Shown here piece after piece: positions 59,285 through 64,000 of a stretch of 64,000 nt of DNA (its first letter is position 1; each line of letters opens with the position of its first letter). The stretch is from Marmoricola endophyticus. Its GTDB lineage: Bacteria > Actinomycetota > Actinomycetes > Propionibacteriales > Nocardioidaceae. Position numbers and translations under genes: made by a program. Where the stretch lies: the NCBI RefSeq assembly GCF_014644415.1, contig NZ_BMKQ01000001.1:1416861-1480860 (forward strand), written 5' to 3'. The notes beneath the pieces were generated by a model, which ran no database searches, was not told the DNA's origin, and saw only the letters and a program-made list of their open reading frames with translations.

Positions 59285-59362
59285 TCGCTGAGTCACACAA
59301 TTCGTCACGTTTGAGCAATACTCCCTCGCGTCACACTGGTTCACCGGAACGAGGGCAGTCCC

Positions 59363-60709
59363 GTGCAGATCACGAAGCGTCTCTCCCCCACCGTCGGCCG
59401 ACGCGGCCGACGCGGCCGACGCCGCGCCGCGGGCACGACGGTCCTCGCCGCCGCCGCGCTCACCCTCGTCGCGGCGACCCTCCCGGGGTCCGCGAGCGCG
59501 GGCTCGACCGCGCCCGAGCGTCGTACGGTCGCGGCCCCGAACGTCTTCTACCCCGTGCAGTACCGCGCCGGTGTCGTCGACCGGAAGATGTACCGCGCCG
59601 GGAAGTACGCCGGCACGCAGATCGCCGCGCCGTGCGGCACCCCGGTGATCGCCTCCCACGCGGGCACCGTGACCGTGGGGGCGCTCAACGCGACGACGAA
59701 CACGCGCTTCGTCTACGTCACGACCACGACGGGCTTCTCGCGGACGACGTACACCGTCGGCGGCAACGCCACCGTGAGCGACGGCCAGATCGTGGCCGGC
59801 GGCCAGCAGCTCGGCGTCGCCGGCGACCTGCACAACGACCGCAAGTGCGAGGTGTACTTCGCCGTCCTCTCGCACGACAACAAGCCCGTCGACGCCACCG
59901 CGTTCCTCAACGCGCGCGTCGGCGGCTGGATGCCCGAGACCGTCTACTTCGGCAACCGCGGCTTCAACCTGGCGACGTTCAACGTCCTCGGCGCCTCCCA
60001 CACCGCGAGCGGCGGTGCCTACCCGGTCGCGTCGACCCGGATGCCCAAGGCGGTCGCGCTGCTGAACGCCAAGAAGGTCGACGTGGCCGGTCTGCAGGAG
60101 CTGCAGCCCGGGCAGTACGACCAGCTGATGAGCCTGGCCGGCGGCACCTACGCGTCGTTCCACACGACGCGGACGTACGGCAACCACCCGCGCGACACCG
60201 AGAACACGATCATCTGGCGCAAGTCCGCCTTCGACCTCGTCTCGTCCCAGACGCTGCAGATCCCGTACTTCGACGGCAACCCGCGGTTGATCCCGGTCGT
60301 GCAGCTGCGTGAGAAGGCCAGCGGACGCAGCGCGTGGTTCATCAACACGCACAACCCGGCCAACACCGCGCAGTTCCCGCACCAGGAGTCGTACCGCGCC
60401 AAGGCGATCGCGATCGAGCGGCAGAAGATCATCGACCTGCGCGCCAGCGGGCTCCCGGTGTTCCTCACCGGCGACCTCAACGACCGCGAGGCCGCCTTCT
60501 GCCCGCTCACGGCCGGCAAGCTGATGCTCTCCGCCGACAGCGTGCCCAGCACGACCTGCGCCCCGCCGAAGGGCATCTGGATCGACCAGATCCTCGCCGC
60601 CGGCCCGGCTCGGTTCACGACGTACGACCGGGACTGGGCCGCGAAGACCCAGAAGGTGTCCGACCACCCGATCGTCGTCGCGCACACCCACCTGGCGCCC
60701 CCGGCCTGA
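59363..60709 (+). CDS. Secreted endonuclease/exonuclease/phosphatase with degenerate M23-like module
   Basis: 448 residues. An Arg-rich signal peptide (coded partly by a tripled CGGCCGACG unit) ends at ASA. Residues ~55-195 resemble an M23 peptidase barrel (GTPVIASHAGTVTVGA, VGGNATVSDGQIVAGGQQLG) but lack the histidine and aspartate zinc ligands. Residues ~200-448 are an EEP nuclease/phosphatase domain (LATFNVLG, DVAGLQELQPGQ, FINTHNP, LTGDLNDR, KVSDHPIVVAH). It may degrade extracellular nucleic acid or phosphoesters; the barrel may bind the cell wall. Confidence 0.83.
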   Translation: MQITKRLSPTVGRRGRRGRRRAAGTTVLAAAALTLVAATLPGSASAGSTAPERRTVAAPNVFYPVQYRAGVVDRKMYRAGKYAGTQIAAPCGTPVIASHAGTVTVGALNATTNTRFVYVTTTTGFSRTTYTVGGNATVSDGQIVAGGQQLGVAGDLHNDRKCEVYFAVLSHDNKPVDATAFLNARVGGWMPETVYFGNRGFNLATFNVLGASHTASGGAYPVASTRMPKAVALLNAKKVDVAGLQELQPGQYDQLMSLAGGTYASFHTTRTYGNHPRDTENTIIWRKSAFDLVSSQTLQIPYFDGNPRLIPVVQLREKASGRSAWFINTHNPANTAQFPHQESYRAKAIAIERQKIIDLRASGLPVFLTGDLNDREAAFCPLTAGKLMLSADSVPSTTCAPPKGIWIDQILAAGPARFTTYDRDWAAKTQKVSDHPIVVAHTHLAPPA

Positions 60710-60742
60710 CGGGGCGCTCGAGCCGCGGGCGGGGCCCGCGGC

Positions 60743-61939
60743 TCAACGCTCGGTGAGGACCTCGAAGCGCAGGCCGGCCGCCTGCAGCCGGCTGAGCAGG
60801 TGGTCGCCCATCGCGACGGCGGTGGTGACCTGCCCGGAGGTGGGCGGGTTGTCGTCCATCGCCAGGCACAGCGCCGACTCGGCGAGCATCTTCGCGGTCT
60901 CGTCGTAGCCGGGGTCGCCGCCCGAGACGCGGGTACGCACCTGCCGGCCTCCCGCCTCGGCGACGAAGTCGACGGTGAACCACGAGGTCGAGCGCCGGCT
61001 CGGCGAGGGACCCTCGCCGGCCGGCACGCGGGAGAGGATCGCCCGGCGCAGCACGGGGACCTGGGCCGCGCCGAGCAGCGCCGCCATCCCGGCCGCGCCG
61101 CCGGCGGCGTACCGCAGTGTCTTGGTGCCGGCGTAGTGGGAGTACGTGAACCGCGGCCCGTAGCGCTCCAGCGCGGCGGCACTCCGGGCGACCACGAAGG
61201 CGTCGATCGTCGGCAGCGGGAGCAGCCAGTAGCCGGTGACCGGGTCGCGGTGGGGACGGCCACCGCGGGCGCGGACCGACCGACCGCTCGGCCGGGGCTC
61301 CGCGGCCCGCCGCTGCTTCATCGCCGCGGCCATCTGCCGGCCGCGCGAGAAGGCCGCCAGCGCCGAGTGGAAGGTCCCCCCGGAGAATCCGGCCCCCGCA
61401 CGGACGACGCCGCGCATCGTGACCGGCTCGCCCTCGGGCAGCTGCTGGACGGTGAAGTACGCCCCCAGGTCGTGCGGGATCGAGTCGAAGCCGCAGCAGT
61501 GCACCAGTCGGGCGCCCGATGCCACCGCCTCCTCGTGGTGGGCGAGGTACATCCGGTCGACGAACTCCGGCTCACCGGTCAGGTCGAGGTAGTCCGTCCC
61601 GGCGGCGGCGCACGCGGCCACGAGCGGGGCGCCGTGCTCGACGTACGGGCCGACCGTCGTCACGAGCACCCTGGTGCAGGCGGCGAGTGCGGCGAGCGAG
61701 TCGGCGTCGGTGCTGTCCGCGTGCAGCAGCGGCAGTTCCGCAAGACCCTTGGCGCCGTCGGGGTCGAGGTCGGCCAGGTCGCGGCGGACCTCCTCCAGCC
61801 GCCGACGGTTGCGCCCGGCCAGCGCCCAGCGCAGGCCTGACGGCGCGTGCTCGGCGAGGTAGGCGGCCGTGAGGCGACCGGTGAACCCGGTCGCACCGAG
61901 CAGCACGATGTCGTACGGACGGTCCTGGGACGTACTCAT
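60743..61939 (-). CDS. Saccharopine dehydrogenase-like enoyl reductase
   Basis: 398 residues: NAD(P)-binding LLGATGFTGRLTAAYLAEH at the start, GRNRRRLEEV, VGPYVEHGAPLVAACA, and CCGFDSIPHDLGAYF, the saccharopine dehydrogenase/trans-acting enoyl reductase pattern of actinobacteria (as in phthiocerol-type lipid enzymes). Probably reduces a lipid-linked double bond; the substrate is unknown. A hydrophobic stretch near residues 275-295 may attach it to a membrane. Confidence 0.84.
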   Translation of the reverse strand: MSTSQDRPYDIVLLGATGFTGRLTAAYLAEHAPSGLRWALAGRNRRRLEEVRRDLADLDPDGAKGLAELPLLHADSTDADSLAALAACTRVLVTTVGPYVEHGAPLVAACAAAGTDYLDLTGEPEFVDRMYLAHHEEAVASGARLVHCCGFDSIPHDLGAYFTVQQLPEGEPVTMRGVVRAGAGFSGGTFHSALAAFSRGRQMAAAMKQRRAAEPRPSGRSVRARGGRPHRDPVTGYWLLPLPTIDAFVVARSAAALERYGPRFTYSHYAGTKTLRYAAGGAAGMAALLGAAQVPVLRRAILSRVPAGEGPSPSRRSTSWFTVDFVAEAGGRQVRTRVSGGDPGYDETAKMLAESALCLAMDDNPPTSGQVTTAVAMGDHLLSRLQAAGLRFEVLTER

Positions 61940-61973
61940 GGCCCAACCCTCCCACCGTCGGCGCTCGCCGACG

Positions 61974-61979
61974 TAGCGT
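61974..61979 (+). promoter_or_regulatory. -10 hexamer TAGCGT, leaderless DUF2277 gene
   Basis: TAGCGT ends seven bases before the ATG at 61987. Confidence 0.42.
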
Positions 61980-61986
61980 GAGCGGC

Positions 61987-62253
61987 ATGTGCCGCAACAT
62001 CCGGACCCTGCACAACTTCGAGCCGCCCGCGACGACGGACGAGGTGCACGCCGCCGCGGTGCAGTACGTCCGCAAGATCAGCGGCTCGGCCCGACCGAGC
62101 CAGGCCAACCAGGCCGCCTTCGACACGGCCGTCGCCGAGGTGGCCGGCGCCACCCGACGCCTGCTCGAGGGCCTCACCACCAGCGCACCGCCGAAGGACC
62201 GCGAGGTCGAGGCGGCCAAGGCGCGGGCCCGCTCCGCCGCCCGCTACGCCTGA
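61987..62253 (+). CDS. DUF2277 family protein
   Basis: 88 residues, with the family start MCRNIRTLHNFEPPAT and the block AAVQYVRKISGSARPSQ. DUF2277 is a small helical family of unknown role in actinobacteria and proteobacteria. ATG at 61987 is leaderless; it is divergent from the saccharopine-type gene. Confidence 0.86.
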   Translation: MCRNIRTLHNFEPPATTDEVHAAAVQYVRKISGSARPSQANQAAFDTAVAEVAGATRRLLEGLTTSAPPKDREVEAAKARARSAARYA

Positions 62254-62345
62254 CGAGGCGGGTGGTCGAGCCGAGGCGAGCGCCAGCGAGCGAGACGTCG
62301 AGACCGCCCGCACCCTCGCACCACCGCGAGACGGGGCTCGGCGTA
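62254..62345. repeat. REP-like intergenic repeat
   Basis: GGTGGTCGAGCCGAGGCGAGC is followed by GAGACGTCGAGACC in opposite sense, the same end sequences as near 6580 and 17050. Confidence 0.4.
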
Positions 62346-62357
62346 GCGACGCCGACG

Positions 62358-62363
62358 TACGCT
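62358..62363 (+). promoter_or_regulatory. -10 hexamer TACGCT, leaderless sirtuin gene
   Basis: TACGCT ends seven bases before the GTG at 62371. Confidence 0.42.
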
Positions 62364-62370
62364 GGAGGAC

Positions 62371-63168
62371 GTGCACGAGCTGGACGGTCGCCTGCTGGTC
62401 CTGACCGGGGCAGGCGTCTCCACGGACTCGGGGATCCCGGACTACCGCGGGCCGGGCAAGCCGGTGCGCACGCCGATGACGTACCAGGAGCTGGTCTCCG
62501 GGCCGGAGGCGCTGCAGCGCTACTGGGCACGTGCCCACGTCGGATGGTCCCGGATGCGGCAGGCCGAGCCGAACGGAGGGCACCTCGCGCTGGCCCGCAT
62601 GCAGCGACAGGGGCGGGTCGAGCTCCTGGTCACCCAGAACGTCGACGGCCTGCACGAGCGCGCCGGCAGCACCGACGTCGTCGACCTGCACGGCCGGATC
62701 AGCGACGTGGTCTGCCTGGACTGCCGGACCGTCTTCCCCCGCACCCGGGTGCAGCAGCGGATGAGCGACCTCAACCCCGGCTACACCGAGCGGCACGCCG
62801 AGGCGCTCGCCAACCCCGACGGAGACGTCGCGCTGGAGGTCACCTCCGACTTCGCCATCGCCGGCTGCGAGGTCTGCGGCGGCCGGCTCAAGCCGGACGT
62901 CGTGTTCTTCGGCGAGAACGTCCCCAAGCCCCGCGTGCAGCGAGTGTACGACGCGCTCGACCGAGCGGACGCGCTGCTGGTCGTCGGCTCCTCGCTGGCG
63001 GTGATGTCCGGCTTCCGGTTCGTCCGGCACGCCGCCAAGCGTGGTCAGCCGGTGGTGATCGTCAACCGCGGCGCCACCCGCGGTGACGACCTGGCGACGG
63101 TCAAGCTGGAGGAGGGCACGACCGAGTTCCTCGAGGCGCTCGCCGGCCCGGTCGCGGCGTACGGCTGA
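62371..63168 (+). CDS. Sir2-family NAD-dependent protein deacylase
   Basis: 265 residues: NAD site GAGVSTDSGIPDYRG (13-27), TQNVDGLH (88-95), catalytic H107 in DLHG, a zinc finger with C115/C118 and C166/C169, and GSSLAV near the end. Removes acyl groups from lysines, consuming NAD. The long insertion between the zinc pairs is typical of actinobacterial class II sirtuins. Leaderless GTG at 62371. Confidence 0.92.
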   Translation: MHELDGRLLVLTGAGVSTDSGIPDYRGPGKPVRTPMTYQELVSGPEALQRYWARAHVGWSRMRQAEPNGGHLALARMQRQGRVELLVTQNVDGLHERAGSTDVVDLHGRISDVVCLDCRTVFPRTRVQQRMSDLNPGYTERHAEALANPDGDVALEVTSDFAIAGCEVCGGRLKPDVVFFGENVPKPRVQRVYDALDRADALLVVGSSLAVMSGFRFVRHAAKRGQPVVIVNRGATRGDDLATVKLEEGTTEFLEALAGPVAAYG

Positions 63169-63208
63169 GGCCGCCCACGCGGCGCGCCGTGACCGCCCGG
63201 TGCGGCGC

Positions 63209-63904
63209 TCAGGCGCGTCGGACGAAGATGTGCTCGGCGGCCTCGAGCAGGATCTCGGCGCTCTCGCCGCCCGAGCCGACCCTGACCGCGTCGGCGGCGT
63301 CCACCGCTCCCGAGGCGTTGACCACCGACCCGGGCAGTGCCCCGATCCGGCGCAGGGCCTTCATCAGGTCCTCGTCCTTCTGCAGCTCCTCGGCGATCCG
63401 GCTGACCCGCACCCGCACGGCGTCCTCGCCGGTGAAGTCCGAGAGCGGCTCGACGCCCTGCATGAACAGCTCGGTGTCGTCGTCCTCCCCGAGCTCACCG
63501 AGGCCGGGGATGGGGTTGCCGTACGGGGACTCGGTCGGGTGCTCGAGCAGCGAGAGCAGGCGCTTCTCCACGCTCTCCGACATCACGTGCTCCCAGCGGC
63601 AGGCCTCCTCGTGGACGAACTCCCACTCCAGCCCGATCACGTCGGTCAGCAGCCGCTCGGCCAGCCGGTGCTTGCGCATCACGCGGGTGGCGAGCGCCAG
63701 GCCCTCGTCGGTGAGCTCGAGGTGCCGGTCCCCCTCGACGGTGAGCAGCCCGTCGCGCTCCATCCGGGCGACGGTCTGGCTGACCGTCGGGCCACTCTGG
63801 TGCAGCCGCTCGGCGATCCGCGCGCGCAGGGGCGTGATCCCCTCCTCGACCAGCTCGTAGATCGTGCGGAGGTACATCTCGGTGGTGTCGATCAGGTCGC
63901 TCAC
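63209..63904 (-). CDS. ideR: Iron-dependent repressor, DtxR/IdeR family
   Basis: 231 residues: N-terminal winged helix ([41 protein letters not shown]), dimer and metal-binding region ([17 protein letters not shown] with C and E/H ligands), and a C-terminal SH3-like domain. Fe2+ binding lets it repress iron-uptake genes; the iron box before efeU is in this window. GTG at 63904 has a CACAAT hexamer six bases upstream. Confidence 0.9.
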   Translation of the reverse strand: MSDLIDTTEMYLRTIYELVEEGITPLRARIAERLHQSGPTVSQTVARMERDGLLTVEGDRHLELTDEGLALATRVMRKHRLAERLLTDVIGLEWEFVHEEACRWEHVMSESVEKRLLSLLEHPTESPYGNPIPGLGELGEDDDTELFMQGVEPLSDFTGEDAVRVRVSRIAEELQKDEDLMKALRRIGALPGSVVNASGAVDAADAVRVGSGGESAEILLEAAEHIFVRRA

Positions 63905-63977
63905 GAGACCATTGTGACTGACCCGACCGACGACTGGTGAAATGACGCCTCAGCCCGTAGCGAACGTCAGGAGCACG

Positions 63978-64000
63978 ATGAGCGAGCAGGTCCCCGGCCC
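63978..64000 (+). CDS. Start of a gene cut by the window edge
   Basis: ATG at 63978 with AGGAGC upstream begins MSEQVPG and runs off the window. Only seven codons are visible, so no product can be named. It is divergent from ideR. Confidence 0.4.

Overview
The window is about 72% G+C, and it contains a whiB7 regulator, two mycothiol-linked enzymes (mycothione reductase and mycoredoxin), a PPA1309-family protein, an AdnAB-type helicase-nuclease, GTG starts and many four-base GTGA/ATGA gene overlaps. Together these point to a high-GC actinobacterium, most likely of the Nocardioides/Nocardioidaceae type. The genus is inferred from gene content and style, not proven. There is one tRNA (initiator tRNA-Met). 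I see no rRNA, CRISPR array, prophage or intact transposase gene. The whole window reads as chromosome.

Left part (1-20.7 kb): a cut AAA+ chelatase-type ATPase; a secreted phosphoesterase coupled to an NHL-repeat protein; a WS/DGAT acyltransferase; a SnoaL-FMO fusion; an adenylate cyclase-kinase-HAD run; an orphan LuxR regulator; CBS, LigD-phosphoesterase and GT61 genes; a SigB/SigF-type sigma factor with a coupled acidic protein; a SNF2 helicase; an ion permease coupled to a CBS protein; then TetR, alcohol dehydrogenase and mycothione reductase.

Middle part (20.8-46.8 kb): a long conserved actinobacterial neighbourhood: UPF0182, PPA1309, Lon-like PDZ protease, moaE, DUF2342 metalloprotease, Nudix, YgjP protease, HhH-PHP protein, DUF5679, a frameshifted TOMM leader-binding protein, ABC1 kinase, whiB7, uvrD2, mycoredoxin, nudC, adnB and adnA. 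As I remember it, the same order occurs around whiB7 in mycobacteria. whiB7 has a complete attenuation-type leader: an AT-rich box and promoter, a 79-codon upstream ORF with a strong ribosome site, and an intrinsic terminator before the gene. Between the PHP gene and DUF5679 lie a phased array of TCCACA motifs, a strong promoter and a terminator, which suggests an undescribed small RNA or attenuated leader. Two copies of one ~220-bp MITE-like element flank genes of this region.

Right part (46.9-64 kb): MMPL exporter with TetR and paired operators; an OmpR-type two-component system divergent from a secreted helical-repeat protein; NhaA; an SMP-30 lactonase; PlsC; the EfeUOB iron uptake operon behind a DtxR/IdeR box; a secreted nuclease/phosphatase with a degenerate M23-like module; a saccharopine-dehydrogenase-like reductase; DUF2277; a sirtuin; and the iron regulator IdeR/DtxR itself, which probably controls efeUOB in this same window. 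Many genes have a TAnnnT hexamer only 6-7 nt before the start codon, so leaderless transcription appears common.
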